Positions 1 through 10,221 of a stretch of DNA of 64,000 bases are shown here, one piece after another (the first letter of the stretch is position 1; every line of letters starts with the position of its first letter). The notes beneath the pieces are model-generated. The model did not search any database. It was not told the DNA's origin and saw only the letters and a program-made list of their open reading frames with translations. The DNA comes from Collimonas humicola (GTDB taxonomy: Bacteria; Pseudomonadota; Gammaproteobacteria; Burkholderiales; Burkholderiaceae_D). The translations under genes and the position numbers were made by a program. The stretch lies in assembly GCF_018304945.1 (NCBI RefSeq), contig NZ_JAGQEE010000002.1, positions 62,001 to 126,000 on the forward strand, in the 5' to 3' direction.

Positions 1-1449
1 GCGCAGAAGAGTGCCGCCGCGCCGTTGCCGCTGGAAGAATTGCGGCAGCTGGCCGATGTGTTCGGACTGATCAAGTCAGACTATGTGGAGCCGGCGGACG
101 ACAAAAAGCTGCTGACCGAAGCCATTTCCGGCATGGTCGCTTCGCTCGATCCGCACTCGGCCTATCTGGACAAGAAAGCCTACAAAGAGTTGCGCGAGAG
201 CACGCAAGGCAAATTCGTCGGGCTCGGCATCGAAGTCGGCATGGAAGAAGGCTACATCAAAGTGGTCTCGCCGATCGAAGACTCGCCGGCCTATCGCGCC
301 GGCATCAAGGCGGGCGACCTGATCACCCGCCTCGACGCCACCCCGGTCAAGGGCCTGACCCTGGAACAGGCCGTCAAGCGCATGCGCGGCGAACCGAACA
401 CCAAGATCACCCTGACCATTTCGCGCAAGGATGAAGACAAGCCGCTGATCTTCAACATCACGCGCCAGGAAATCCGCGTCCAGAGCGTCAAGTCGAAAGT
501 GGTCGAACCGGGCTATGCGTGGTTGCGCATCACCCAGTTCCAGGAACCGACGGTGGACGACATGGCCAAGAAAATTGCCGCCATCTATGCCCAGGAGCCG
601 AACCTGAAAGGCCTGGTGCTGGACCTGCGCAACGATCCGGGCGGCGTGCTGCCAGGCGCGATCGGCGTTTCCGCAGCCTTCCTGCCCAAGGATTCGGTGG
701 TGGTGACCACCAACGGCCAGCTGCCGAGCTCCAAGGCTTCGTTCTACGCCAAGCGTGAATACTATGCCAACCCGGGCAACGACCCGCTGGCGCGCCTGCC
801 TGACGCCTTGAAAAAGGTGCCGATGGTGGTGCTGGTCAATACCGGCTCCGCCTCAGCTTCGGAAATCGTCGCCGGCGCCCTGCAAGACTACAAGCGCGCC
901 ACCATCATGGGCACCCAGACCTTCGGCAAGGGTTCAGTGCAATCGGTGATCGCCCTGCCGCCGGACCGCAACACCGCGGTCAAGCTGACCACCGCGCGCT
1001 ACTACACGCCTAACGGCCGTTCGATCCAGGCCAAGGGCATCGTGCCGGACGTCATGGTGGATGAATATGCCGACGGCGACGGCCTGAACGGCCTGCGCCT
1101 GCGCGAAGCCGACCTCACCAAGCATCTGAGCAACGACACCGACAAGGGCCCTGAGATCAAGGCGAAGGTGGATGAACTGGAAGAAACGCAACGGATCGCC
1201 GCAGCCGAGAAAAAGCGCAAGCCATTGGAATACGGCGGCAAGGATGACTTCCAGCTGGCGCAGGCGCTCAACCAGCTGAAGGGCTTGCCGGTCCAGGTGT
1301 CCAAGGTCAAGCCGGAAGTGCGTTCGGAAAGCGACAAGGACGACAAGGCAGTGAAAGATGACAAGCTTGAACCGGCCGCCGGCGCCATCATCCACAAGGA
1401 TGAGCCTAGCGACGACAAGACCGGCGGCAAGAAGAGCGATAAAAAGTAA
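1..1449 (+). CDS. S41 family C-terminal processing peptidase (5' truncated by window)
   Basis: The open frame runs in from base 1, so the N-terminus with its signal sequence lies outside the window. The visible 482 residues contain a PDZ domain (about residues 55-145), which captures substrate C-termini. The S41 serine protease core follows. The catalytic Ser is at about residue 285 (in GSASASE) and the general-base Lys is 25 residues later in TFGKGSVQ, the spacing expected of CtpA/Prc enzymes. The family acts in the periplasm on proteins with non-polar C-termini and on cell-wall enzymes. The last ~80 residues are a highly charged Lys/Asp/Glu tail, probably disordered. A strong terminator follows, so it is the last gene of its transcript. 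Confidence 0.93.
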   Translation, partial: AQKSAAAPLPLEELRQLADVFGLIKSDYVEPADDKKLLTEAISGMVASLDPHSAYLDKKAYKELRESTQGKFVGLGIEVGMEEGYIKVVSPIEDSPAYRAGIKAGDLITRLDATPVKGLTLEQAVKRMRGEPNTKITLTISRKDEDKPLIFNITRQEIRVQSVKSKVVEPGYAWLRITQFQEPTVDDMAKKIAAIYAQEPNLKGLVLDLRNDPGGVLPGAIGVSAAFLPKDSVVVTTNGQLPSSKASFYAKREYYANPGNDPLARLPDALKKVPMVVLVNTGSASASEIVAGALQDYKRATIMGTQTFGKGSVQSVIALPPDRNTAVKLTTARYYTPNGRSIQAKGIVPDVMVDEYADGDGLNGLRLREADLTKHLSNDTDKGPEIKAKVDELEETQRIAAAEKKRKPLEYGGKDDFQLAQALNQLKGLPVQVSKVKPEVRSESDKDDKAVKDDKLEPAAGAIIHKDEPSDDKTGGKKSDKK

Positions 1450-1468
1450 TCGCTTTTCACGCTACACT

Positions 1469-1495
1469 AAGGCCGCAGCAATGCGGCCTTTTTTT
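1469..1495 (+). terminator. Rho-independent terminator after the S41 peptidase gene
   Basis: An 8-bp stem (AAGGCCGC / GCGGCCTT) with a short AGCAAT loop runs straight into a T tract, about 20 bases after the stop codon. Confidence 0.85.
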
Positions 1496-1551
1496 ATACC
1501 TGCAGCGCCCGGCCGCTATGGCGGCACAACTTATCCATTTGACAGCTTCTT

Positions 1552-2307
1552 ATGAACGACCAGCAACTACTCCGCTATTCGCGCCATATCCTGCTGGACG
1601 ATATCGATATCGCCGGCCAGGAGAAATTCCTGGCGGCGCATGCGCTCATCGTCGGCGCCGGCGGCCTCGGCTCGCCAGTGGCGATGTACCTGGCGTCGGC
1701 CGGCGTCGGCCGCATTACGCTGGTCGATAACGACACGGTCGACCTCACCAACCTGCAGCGGCAGATCCTGCACACCAGCGACCGCGTCGGCCAGGCCAAG
1801 GTCAGCTCCGGCAAGACCGCCATGGCGCAGATCAATCCGGAAATCGACATCATCGCCCTGCCGGAGCGCGCGGACCAGGCGCGCCTGCAGCAGCTGATAG
1901 CCGATGCCGATGTGGTGATCGACTGCAGCGACAACTTCGCCACCCGCCAAGCCATCAACCGCGCCTGCGTCGCACTGAAAGTACCGCTGGTGTCTGGCGC
2001 GGCGATCCAGTTCGACGGCCAGATCAGCGTCTTCGATCCGCGCTCCGAGACATCGCCCTGCTACGCCTGCCTGTTTCCGCCGGACCGCGAATTTGAAGAA
2101 GTGGCCTGCTCCACCATGGGCGTGTTTGCACCGTTGGTCGGCATCATCGGCAGCATGCAGGCGGCCGAAGCGCTCAAGCTGATCGCCGGCATCGGCGCCT
2201 CCCTCGCAGGCGTCCTGCTGATGCTGGATGCGCGCGGCATGGAATGGACCCGCATCGGCGTCGCCCGCGATGCCGGCTGCCCGGTTTGCGGCGCGCAACA
2301 TCCCTGA
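1552..2307 (+). CDS. moeB: HesA/MoeB/ThiF family adenylyltransferase (molybdopterin-synthase adenylyltransferase type)
   Basis: This 251-residue protein has the full E1-like fold. A Rossmann ATP-binding segment (VGAGGLGSP, residues ~35-43) is followed by the VDNDTVDLTNLQRQ segment typical of MoeB/ThiF. Two CxxC pairs (CYAC near 170 and CPVC near the C-terminus) form the structural zinc site. The family adenylates the C-terminal Gly-Gly of a ubiquitin-like sulfur carrier, MoaD for molybdopterin or ThiS for thiamine. No rhodanese domain is present. MoeB cannot be separated from ThiF by sequence alone, and no moa or thi genes are adjacent. Many betaproteobacteria carry moeB next to a C-terminal protease gene, as here. 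Confidence 0.9.
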   Translation: MNDQQLLRYSRHILLDDIDIAGQEKFLAAHALIVGAGGLGSPVAMYLASAGVGRITLVDNDTVDLTNLQRQILHTSDRVGQAKVSSGKTAMAQINPEIDIIALPERADQARLQQLIADADVVIDCSDNFATRQAINRACVALKVPLVSGAAIQFDGQISVFDPRSETSPCYACLFPPDREFEEVACSTMGVFAPLVGIIGSMQAAEALKLIAGIGASLAGVLLMLDARGMEWTRIGVARDAGCPVCGAQHP

Positions 2308-2494
2308 GCGCGCATTGCAGGGAATTGCCCGCGAACCGGCGTTGACGCAATTGCTGGATTGATGATTAGTAACAACCCTCGGATTGCCGATTTTTCCTTC
2401 CTGCAATTCACTCCGCTGCTTTAAATTACGTCTTGTTATCGTGCCATCAAATGCTGCGATAAACATCACATAACTATAAGCGGGAGACAAAGCA

Positions 2495-4300
2495 ATGAAG
2501 CGCAGACAGTTTTTGCAGGGTTCGGCATTCTTTACGGTAGTAGCAGCAACATCGGGAATACTCAGCGCTTGCGGCGGCAGCGCCGATATCGGCGGCGGCA
2601 GTCCCGGAATGTTCGCCTTTCCGCAAGGGATTGCCTCCGGCGATCCGAAGGACAGCAGCATCGTATTCTGGGGACGGGTGGTGCGCAACAACAGCGTCAT
2701 TGCCGACGCCATCGATGTCCGCCTGGATGTCTCCGCCAGCCCGGATTTCTCGACCTTCACGGCGCAAGTCAAGCTGAGCGCCAGCGCCGACTACGATTTC
2801 ACCGTGCGCGCCAAAGTCACCCAACTCACTCCCGACACCGTGTATTACTACCGGTTTGCCGCCGGCAGCGACGTCAGCGTCACTGCCCAGACCAAGACCG
2901 CGCCGCTTGCCACCAGCAGCAACAGCCAGGTGCGCTTTGCCTGGGTCACCTGCCAGGACTGGTCGGTCAACCACTGGCAGGCAATGTCCTTGCTGGCGCA
3001 GGAAAGCCTGGATTTCGTGGTGCACGTCGGCGACTACATCTATGAAACCGTGGGCGCCTCGTTCCAGGCCGGCGGCGCGGAAGCGGCGCACGGCACGATC
3101 AAGTTGCCGGACGGCCTGGCGCATCCGGGCGGCGGCATCTACGCCAATACGCTCAGCGACTATCGCACCCTGTACCGCACCTACAAGACCGATGCGCGCC
3201 TGCAGAGCATCCACCATAAATTCCCGGTCATCGCGATCTGGGACGATCACGAATTCTCCGACGATTGCTGGCAAGACCATCAGGTCTACACCAATGAAAA
3301 CAAGCAGCAGACCGCGCGCCGTCGCAGCGCCACCCAGGCCTGGGCGGAATATACGCCTATCGATTTCGGCGACCTCTCCTTCGACCTCAACAACAGCAGC
3401 TACCAGAACATCCGCATCTATCGCGATTTCCGCTTCGGCAAGCTGGTGCACCTGGTGATGACCGACGAGCGCCTGTACCGCGACGATCACATCGTCAGCG
3501 AACAATCGGTGGCGCAGCAGCTGGGCCATGACCCGGTCAACGGCGACGATTCGATAGGTTCGCGCTACTTTGTGCCGCAGCCGCTCCTGCTGCAGATGGA
3601 AGCGCAGGAAAGCGCCAGGCTGGGACGCGCGCCGTCGATACTCGGGCCGACGCAAACGCAATGGTGGAAAGACACCCTGAAAAATTCGGATGCGACCTGG
3701 AAGGTATGGGGCAATGAAATCATGCTGAGCCGCATGTGGGCCGACCTGACGCCGCCGGCGCTGGGCATTCCGCCGCCTTACAACCAGCTGTACGTGATCA
3801 ATTGCGACTCATGGGACGGCTTCCCCAGCCACAAGGCGGAACTGCTGTCTTACCTGCATACGCAAAACATCCAGAACGTGGTGGCCATCACCGGCGACCT
3901 GCATGCTTTCCAGTGCGGCGTGGTGCGCGCCAATCCCGGCGACCTGAGCAGTCCGCCGGTGCTGGTCGATTTCCTGACGGCCGGCATCAGCAGCCAGTCC
4001 TTCTACAACTACATCAAGTCCGGGGCCGCTGTCGTCAATCCCCTGCTCGGCGAACTAGTACAGACGCCGCAGACTTTCGACGGCCTGCTGAAACACTTCA
4101 ATCCCGACTTTGCCTATGTCGATCACGATGCCCAGGGCTACGCCACGGCCACCATCACCAACGACAGCATGGTCGTGGTGTTCAACAAGGTCAAGCCGCT
4201 GGCCGGCGACGGCAGCGCGCCGGCGCAACCCTTGCTGAAGCGTACCCGCATGACGCTCGCCAGGGGCTCCACCACGCCGCTGGTCGAAGACAACATCTGA
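2495..4300 (+). CDS. PhoD-like alkaline phosphatase / phosphodiesterase, Tat-exported
   Basis: A 601-residue secreted metallophosphatase. The N-terminus carries KRRQFLQG, a twin-arginine signal, followed by a hydrophobic stretch ending in LSAC, so it may also be lipidated. An N-terminal beta-domain (about 40-145) precedes the PhoD catalytic domain. Metal-ligand motifs are visible as VHVGDYIYE (~175), WDDHEFSDD (~249) and GDLHAF (~467). The family cleaves phosphomonoesters and diesters in the periplasm under phosphate limitation. A GGGAG ribosome-binding site sits just before the ATG. A weak Pho-box-like repeat (TTGTTAT-N4-CCATCAA, 2433-2450) lies upstream. It matches only about 5/7 and 4/7, so Pho control is only a possibility. 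Confidence 0.92.
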   Translation: MKRRQFLQGSAFFTVVAATSGILSACGGSADIGGGSPGMFAFPQGIASGDPKDSSIVFWGRVVRNNSVIADAIDVRLDVSASPDFSTFTAQVKLSASADYDFTVRAKVTQLTPDTVYYYRFAAGSDVSVTAQTKTAPLATSSNSQVRFAWVTCQDWSVNHWQAMSLLAQESLDFVVHVGDYIYETVGASFQAGGAEAAHGTIKLPDGLAHPGGGIYANTLSDYRTLYRTYKTDARLQSIHHKFPVIAIWDDHEFSDDCWQDHQVYTNENKQQTARRRSATQAWAEYTPIDFGDLSFDLNNSSYQNIRIYRDFRFGKLVHLVMTDERLYRDDHIVSEQSVAQQLGHDPVNGDDSIGSRYFVPQPLLLQMEAQESARLGRAPSILGPTQTQWWKDTLKNSDATWKVWGNEIMLSRMWADLTPPALGIPPPYNQLYVINCDSWDGFPSHKAELLSYLHTQNIQNVVAITGDLHAFQCGVVRANPGDLSSPPVLVDFLTAGISSQSFYNYIKSGAAVVNPLLGELVQTPQTFDGLLKHFNPDFAYVDHDAQGYATATITNDSMVVVFNKVKPLAGDGSAPAQPLLKRTRMTLARGSTTPLVEDNI

Positions 4301-4360
4301 TCGGGTATTGATGGGCGCTGTCGCCGGCCGAGACAACGGCAGGCGACAGCGGAGCCGCCT

Positions 4361-5029
<669 letters not shown>

Positions 5030-5053
5030 TCAATGCTGACAGCACGGTGCAAC

Positions 5054-5225
5054 CTGTTCTCTCTTTATCCGGACTATACCGTCGGCCCCGGAATCCAACC
5101 GGGTCTGCTGACCTTGTCGCCAGCGGACTATGGCAGCCCACTGAAACTGCGGCAACAAGCGCTCGCGGGCTATGCGCATTGCACGCAATTACCGCCGGTG
5201 GGGAATCTCGCCCCGCCCTGAGAAC
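5054..5225 (-). promoter_or_regulatory. FMN riboswitch (RFN element) upstream of ribH
   Basis: Read on the minus strand, the region has the conserved RFN blocks in order. These are CAGGGCGGGG with ATTCCCCACCGGCGGTAA, then AGCCCGCGAGCGC, then GGTCAGCAGACCCGG with ATTCCGGGGCCGACGGT, and AGTCCGGAT closing with GAGAAC. The GTTCT/AGAAC ends form P1. It is a class known to bind FMN and shut off riboflavin genes. The long variable P3-type arm in the middle explains the ~170-nt length. The element begins about 345 bases before the ribH start, which leaves room for a transcriptional expression platform. This stretch (4880-5309) holds no protein gene. Confidence 0.95.
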
Positions 5226-5256
5226 GTCTCGGTCAATCGCTTAACCGAGCCAGAAA

Positions 5257-5285
5257 TTTATCACAGAATTTGTGGCGCTGCACAA
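5257..5285 (-). promoter_or_regulatory. Possible sigma70 promoter of the riboswitch-ribH transcript
   Basis: TTGTGC and GATAAA are spaced 17 bases apart on the minus strand, about 30 bases before the first conserved RFN base. The matches to consensus are only 3/6 and 4/6, so this is a placement guess. Confidence 0.3.
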
Positions 5286-5309
5286 GCCGGCCTAATCCGG
5301 CGCGCGGCA

Positions 5310-6068
5310 TCAGCCGGTTTTCTTCGCCAGTCCCAGATAGGTATCGATGACCTTGGGATCATGCGCCAGCTCCGCCGCCGGCCCTTGCATGGCCATGTCG
5401 CCGGTTTCCAGCACATAGGCGTAATCGGCCGCCTGCAAGGCTGCGCGGGCATTTTGCTCGACCAGAAGGATCGCCACGCCGGTCTGCTTGAGGCGCACGA
5501 TGATGTGAAAGATCTCTTTCACGATCAGCGGCGCCAGGCCGAGGCTGGGTTCATCGAGCAGCAGCAATTGCGGCTTCGCCATCAGGGCGCGTCCCAGCGC
5601 CAGCATTTGCCGTTCGCCGCCGGACAGGCTGCCGGCCTGCTGCTTGCGTCTTTCCTGCAAGCGCGGGAACAGTTCGTACACCACCGCCATCTGATCGGCG
5701 TAACCGCTCTCCCCTGCCTTATAGCGTCGATAGCCGCCGAGCAGCAGATTGTCCTGCACCGTCATGCTGGCAAACAGCTCGCGCTTTTCCGGCACCAGGC
5801 ACATGCCGCGCGCGACCCGTGTTTCGATCGCCACGCCGGCGGTATCCTGGCCCAGCAAACGCACCGTACCGCGCATGCTGCCGTTGGCCGGCATGGCGCC
5901 GGCGGTCGCGTTGAGCATGGTCGACTTGCCGGCGCCGTTGGGGCCGATCACCGTCACGATCTGGCCGGCGCCGACCTGCAGGCTCGCGCCATGCAAGGCT
6001 TCCACCTTGCCATAGGCGACATGCAGGTCGCTCACTTCCAGCACCGGATTGGCGAGCGCGTTACTCAT
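5310..6068 (-). CDS. livF: Branched-chain amino acid-type ABC transporter ATP-binding protein LivF
   Basis: A 252-residue ABC ATPase with Walker [10 protein letters not shown] (~40), Q-loop region, signature [15 protein letters not shown] and Walker [14 protein letters not shown], all typical of LivF in hydrophobic amino-acid (HAAT) transporters. The frame stays open further upstream. The start at 6068 is preferred because a GGGAGG site lies just upstream and because it overlaps the stop of the livMG gene by eight bases, implying translational coupling. It is the last gene of the operon. The substrate cannot be read from the ATPase. HAAT systems carry branched-chain amino acids, amides, urea or aromatic acids. 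Confidence 0.93.
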   Translation of the reverse strand: MSNALANPVLEVSDLHVAYGKVEALHGASLQVGAGQIVTVIGPNGAGKSTMLNATAGAMPANGSMRGTVRLLGQDTAGVAIETRVARGMCLVPEKRELFASMTVQDNLLLGGYRRYKAGESGYADQMAVVYELFPRLQERRKQQAGSLSGGERQMLALGRALMAKPQLLLLDEPSLGLAPLIVKEIFHIIVRLKQTGVAILLVEQNARAALQAADYAYVLETGDMAMQGPAAELAHDPKVIDTYLGLAKKTG

Positions 6069-7863
6069 CGATGCCTCCCAGATAAGCTTCCAGCACGGCC
6101 GGGTCTTGCTGGATCTCGACCGGCAAGCCTTCGGCAATCTTGCTGCCGAATTCCATCACCACCAGCCGGTCGGTCAGGTTCATGACAAAATCCATATCGT
6201 GTTCCACCAGCAGAATGCTCATCCCTTCGGCCCTCAGCTTACGCAGCAAATCGGCGAGCGCCAGTTTTTCCTGATAACGCAAGCCTGCAGCCGGCTCGTC
6301 CAGCAACAGCAGAGTAGGATCGCAGCACAAGGCGCGGGCGATTTCCAGGATCCGCTGCTGGCCCAGCGCCAGGCTGCCGGCCTCTTCATACAGCAAATGC
6401 CCGAGACCGACGCGCTCAAGCTGTGTCCTGGCCTCAAACAGCAGGGTCTGTTCTTCCGTCCGGTTCAGCCGCAGCAGGCTGGCGGCAATGCCGCTGACAT
6501 CCTTGTGCCTGCCGCGCAGGTGCGCGCCTATCGCCACGTTCTCCAGCACCGACATGCTGCCCATCAGGCGCACGTGCTGGAAAGTACGGGCAATCCCGCG
6601 CGCGACGATCCGGCGCGAAGGCAAACCCGAGATCGGCTGTAAGCCCTGCTGCGTGCGGAACCTGATCACGCCGCCGGTCAAAGGCAAGACCCCCGTCACC
6701 AGGTTGAACATGGTCGATTTGCCGGCGCCGTTGGGACCGATCAGGCCGACGATTTGTCCCGCGCCGACGCTGAAGCTCATGTCGTTCACCGCCACCAGTC
6801 CGCCGAATTCCTTGCGCGCGCGCTCGATCTCGAGCACCACGCCGGCATCGGCAGGCTTGTCTCTTGCCGGCAACGCAGTCGCCGATTCAGGCGCTCTTGC
6901 CGTCACGCCGGCAGGAACCAGCTTGCGCAGGTACGGCCACAGGCCGTCACGCGCGCGCTGCAGCAGCAACACCATCAGGATGCCGAAGACGATAGTCTCG
7001 AAATTGCCGTTGGCGCCCAGCAGTTTCGGCAACCACGATTGCAGCTGGTCCTTCAGCACCGTCAGCAAGGCCGATCCCAGGATCGCACCCCACATATGGC
7101 CCGCGCCGCCGACCACCGCCATGAACAGGTATTCGATGCCGGCATTCAGGCCGAACGGGGTCGGGCTCACCGAGCGCTGCAAATGCGCATACAGCCAGCC
7201 AGAGACGCTGGCCAGCAAAGCCGCCAGCACAAAGATCAGCACCTTGATCCAGGCGGTATTGACGCCCATCGCTTCCGCCATCACGCCGCCGCCGTTGAGC
7301 GCCCGGATGGCGCGGCCGGAGCGCGAGTTCAAGAGGTTTTGCAAGCCCGCGAGCGCCAGCAGCAGGATCGCCCAGATCAGGTAAAACATCTTGCGGCCGT
7401 TGTCGAGCTCGATGCCGAACAGCTTGACGGCGGGGATGCCGTTCAAGCCGTCGTACTTGCCCAGGAACTCCAGATTGCCGAACAAAAAATACAGCGACAG
7501 CGCCCAGGCAATCGTCCCCAGCGGCAGGTAGTGTCCGGACAAGCGCATGGTAATACCGCCGATCGCCAGGGCCGCCAGCGTCGTCACGCCCAGGCCGGCC
7601 AGCAGGCCGATCCACGGCGACAGCCCGAACTGCGTGCTGAGGTAGGCGGTGGAATAAGCGCCAAGGCCGACAAAAGCGGCCTGGCCGAAGGAGGTCAGGC
7701 CGCCGATGCCGGTCAGCAGCACCAGGCCCAGCGCCACGATGGCATACAGGCCGATGTAGTTGGCCAGCGTGATCCAGAACTCCGGCGTCGGCAATATCGG
7801 CAGCAACAGCAGGATCGCCACGAACGCGATGAACGGCAGTTTCACGAGAGAGAAGCGAGGCAT
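6061..7863 (-). CDS. LivM-LivG fusion: ABC transporter permease joined to ATP-binding protein
   Basis: One 600-residue frame encodes two subunits. Residues 1 to about 335 are a LivM permease with many hydrophobic segments. It has the [16 protein letters not shown] motif and the EAA-like loop [22 protein letters not shown]. Residues ~355-600 are a LivG ATPase with Walker [17 protein letters not shown], signature [16 protein letters not shown] and Walker [12 protein letters not shown]. The linker is short and Ala/Pro-rich. The start ATG overlaps the livH stop by one base (TGATG). Such fusions occur in Burkholderiales. The nucleotide-binding domain is thus tethered to the membrane subunit and pairs with LivF. 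Confidence 0.92.
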   Translation of the reverse strand: MPRFSLVKLPFIAFVAILLLLPILPTPEFWITLANYIGLYAIVALGLVLLTGIGGLTSFGQAAFVGLGAYSTAYLSTQFGLSPWIGLLAGLGVTTLAALAIGGITMRLSGHYLPLGTIAWALSLYFLFGNLEFLGKYDGLNGIPAVKLFGIELDNGRKMFYLIWAILLLALAGLQNLLNSRSGRAIRALNGGGVMAEAMGVNTAWIKVLIFVLAALLASVSGWLYAHLQRSVSPTPFGLNAGIEYLFMAVVGGAGHMWGAILGSALLTVLKDQLQSWLPKLLGANGNFETIVFGILMVLLLQRARDGLWPYLRKLVPAGVTARAPESATALPARDKPADAGVVLEIERARKEFGGLVAVNDMSFSVGAGQIVGLIGPNGAGKSTMFNLVTGVLPLTGGVIRFRTQQGLQPISGLPSRRIVARGIARTFQHVRLMGSMSVLENVAIGAHLRGRHKDVSGIAASLLRLNRTEEQTLLFEARTQLERVGLGHLLYEEAGSLALGQQRILEIARALCCDPTLLLLDEPAAGLRYQEKLALADLLRKLRAEGMSILLVEHDMDFVMNLTDRLVVMEFGSKIAEGLPVEIQQDPAVLEAYLGGIDE

Positions 7864-8924
7864 CACTGATCCCCCTCGTCGATCTGCTTGCTGGTCAGCG
7901 AACGCCACAGCAGCACCGGGATAATCAGCGTAAACACGATCACTTCCTTGAAGGCGCTGGCCCAGAACGATGAATACGATTCCAGCAAACCCACCAGCAA
8001 AGCGCCGGCGGCGGCAATCGGATAGCTGCCCAGGCCGCCGATGATGGCGCCGACGAAACCTTTCAGGCCGATAAGAAAGCCGCTGTCGTAATAGATGGTG
8101 GTCAGCGGCGCGATCAGGATGCCGCACAAGGCGCCCAGCGCAGCTGCCAGCGTAAACGCCAGCCGCCCCGCCTGCGTGGTGCCGATGCCGACCAGGCGTG
8201 CGCCGAGGCGGTTGACGGCGGTCGCGCGCAGCGCCTTGCCGGACAAAGTACGCTCGAAGTAAAGATAGAGCGCAATGATCAGCAGCAGCGAGACGAGAAT
8301 GATCACGCAACTCTGACCGGAAACAGTCAAGCTGCCGATCTCGAAACGCGCATCGGAAAACGAAGTGGTGCGCGACCCTTCGGCGCCGAACATCAGCAAG
8401 CCGATACCGATCAAGGCATAGTGCACCGCCACCGAGACGATCAGCAGCACCAGGGTGCTGGCTTCCGCCAGGGGCTGGAACGCCAGCCGATAGACCATCG
8501 GCCCCATCGGCACCACGATCGCCAGCGTCAGCAAGACCTGCAAGGGCATGGCCAGTGCCGCATGGCCGTACTGGCGGGCGACGCCATAGACCGCCAAAGG
8601 CAGCAGGACGAATTTCAGCAAAGCCAGGCCGATGCGGCGGACCAGCGCTGCACCGCTTTCGCCATTGCGGCCGATCAGCAGCATCGCCGCTTCCTGCACG
8701 AAGCTCAATACGCCAAGCGCCACCAGCAGGGTCGCCGACAAAGGAAATTTATCGGCCTGGATGGCTGCCAGCGTCAAGGCGCCGAAAGCCACGAACTCGC
8801 CCTGCGGGATAAAGATGACGCGGGTAACTGAAAACACCAGCACCAGCGCCAGGGCCAGCAGCGCATATACCGCGCCGCTGGTGATGCCATCCTGAGCCAG
8901 GATGGCGGCGATTGAGAGATCCAT
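7863..8924 (-). CDS. livH: Branched-chain amino acid-type ABC transporter permease LivH, long form
   Basis: A 353-residue polytopic membrane protein of the LivH family. The N-terminal [19 protein letters not shown] and the loop [14 protein letters not shown] are typical. It is about 50 residues longer than usual LivH. The extra part (about residues 70-125) holds a charged stretch and one more hydrophobic segment between the first and second conserved membrane blocks. It is the second gene of the operon livK-livH-livMG-livF, 18 bases after livK and coupled to livMG by a one-base overlap. Confidence 0.9.
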   Translation of the reverse strand: MDLSIAAILAQDGITSGAVYALLALALVLVFSVTRVIFIPQGEFVAFGALTLAAIQADKFPLSATLLVALGVLSFVQEAAMLLIGRNGESGAALVRRIGLALLKFVLLPLAVYGVARQYGHAALAMPLQVLLTLAIVVPMGPMVYRLAFQPLAEASTLVLLIVSVAVHYALIGIGLLMFGAEGSRTTSFSDARFEIGSLTVSGQSCVIILVSLLLIIALYLYFERTLSGKALRATAVNRLGARLVGIGTTQAGRLAFTLAAALGALCGILIAPLTTIYYDSGFLIGLKGFVGAIIGGLGSYPIAAAGALLVGLLESYSSFWASAFKEVIVFTLIIPVLLWRSLTSKQIDEGDQ

Positions 8925-8942
8925 GCTTTTTTCTATACGGCG

Positions 8943-10115
8943 TTATTGCGAGGCGCCCAGCAGTTTCCATTTGCCGTTGACGATTTCCACCATCACGCGG
9001 GCGCGCTGGTCGAAGCCGACGTGGTCGGTCGGGCTCATGTTGACGATGCCCTGCGAGACCGGCAGGTTCTTGATGGCTTCGATGCCGTCGCGCAGCGCGG
9101 CGCGGAATTCCTTGCTGCCGGGCTGGGCTTTCTTGAGCGCTTCGGGCGCGGCCGCGCCCAGCAGCATGCCGGCATCCCAGGCATGGCCGCCGAAGGTGGA
9201 AATGCTGCCGGCGCCATAGGCCTTTTCATAGGCGCTGCGGTAGGCCATGGCCGACTTCTTGACTGGATTGCTGCCGGGCAGCTGTTCCGCCACCAGCAAG
9301 GGTCCGGCCGGCAGGAAAGTGCCTTCGCAATCCTTGCCGCAGACGCGCAGGAAGTCATTGTTGGCGACGCCATGGGTCTGGTAGATCTTGCCTTTGTAGC
9401 CGCGTTCTTTCAAGGTTTTTTGCGGCAAGGCGGCAGGCGTGCCGGCGCCGGCGATCAGCACGGCGTCCGGATTGGCGCTGACGATTTTCAAGACCTGGCC
9501 GGTGACCGACGTATCGGGACGGGCGAAACGCTCGTTGGCGACGATCTTGATCTTGCGCAGTTCGGCCAGCTTGGAAAATTCGCGGTACCAGCCTTCGCCG
9601 TAGGCATCCGAAAAGCCGATGAAGGCCACGCTCTTGACGCCGGCATCGGCCATGTGGGCGATGATCGCGGTCGCCATGTGCGAATCATTCTGCGGCGTCT
9701 TGAAAATCCAGCGGCGCTTGGCGTCGACCGGTTCGATCAGCGAAGCGGAGGCCGCCATCGAAATCATCGGCGTGCCGGATTCGGCGGCGACATCGCTCAT
9801 CGCCAGCGAACCGGGCACGGCGGTCGAGCCTATCAGCAGGTCGACCTTTTCTTCGCTGACCAGCTTGCGCGCATTTTTTACCGCAGTGGTGCTGTCGGTG
9901 GCGTCGTCCAGTACGATGTACTGCACCTTCTGGCCGGCGATTTCCTTGGGCAGCAAGGCGAACGTATTCTTCTCCGGAATGCCCAGCGACGCCGCCGGAC
10001 CGGTGGCGGAGACGCTCACGCCGACCTTGATCTGGGCAAATGCGCCGCCGCTGCCCGCGGCCAGGGTGATTGCCAATGCTGCGGAAACGGTGGTCCCCAA
10101 CCATGCTTTTTTCAT
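8943..10115 (-). CDS. ABC transporter periplasmic substrate-binding protein (LivK family)
   Basis: A 390-residue type I periplasmic binding protein. The start at 10115 gives a classic signal peptide (MKKAWLGTTVSAALAI, cleavage near AFA-Q) and has GGAGCAG upstream. The longer open frame has no such site. The mature protein opens with IKVGVSVSATGPAASLG, followed by the Venus-flytrap lobes typical of HAAT receptors. It is the first gene of the operon and so probably the most highly expressed. Its ligand is unknown. The divergence from E. coli LivK suggests the substrate need not be a branched-chain amino acid. Confidence 0.9.
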   Translation of the reverse strand: MKKAWLGTTVSAALAITLAAGSGGAFAQIKVGVSVSATGPAASLGIPEKNTFALLPKEIAGQKVQYIVLDDATDSTTAVKNARKLVSEEKVDLLIGSTAVPGSLAMSDVAAESGTPMISMAASASLIEPVDAKRRWIFKTPQNDSHMATAIIAHMADAGVKSVAFIGFSDAYGEGWYREFSKLAELRKIKIVANERFARPDTSVTGQVLKIVSANPDAVLIAGAGTPAALPQKTLKERGYKGKIYQTHGVANNDFLRVCGKDCEGTFLPAGPLLVAEQLPGSNPVKKSAMAYRSAYEKAYGAGSISTFGGHAWDAGMLLGAAAPEALKKAQPGSKEFRAALRDGIEAIKNLPVSQGIVNMSPTDHVGFDQRARVMVEIVNGKWKLLGASQ

Positions 10116-10221
10116 CTGATCTGCTCCATTGAGTTGTACGGCGTGCGGCCTGCCCTGGCGGGCGGCGCCAGGGTCTGCCGACTTAGACAGTACCACCGCG
10201 CCAGCGATGGTAGCAAAAAAA

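Noticed and set aside
2474-3661. Long open frame antisense to the PhoD gene (about 395 codons)
   Set aside because: It is a shadow from the biased codon use of the plus-strand gene. Composition is Arg/Ala/Val-rich without motifs.
6754-7869. Long plus-strand open frame over livMG
   Set aside because: Gln/His/Arg-rich, no known domain, opposite to a clear transporter gene.
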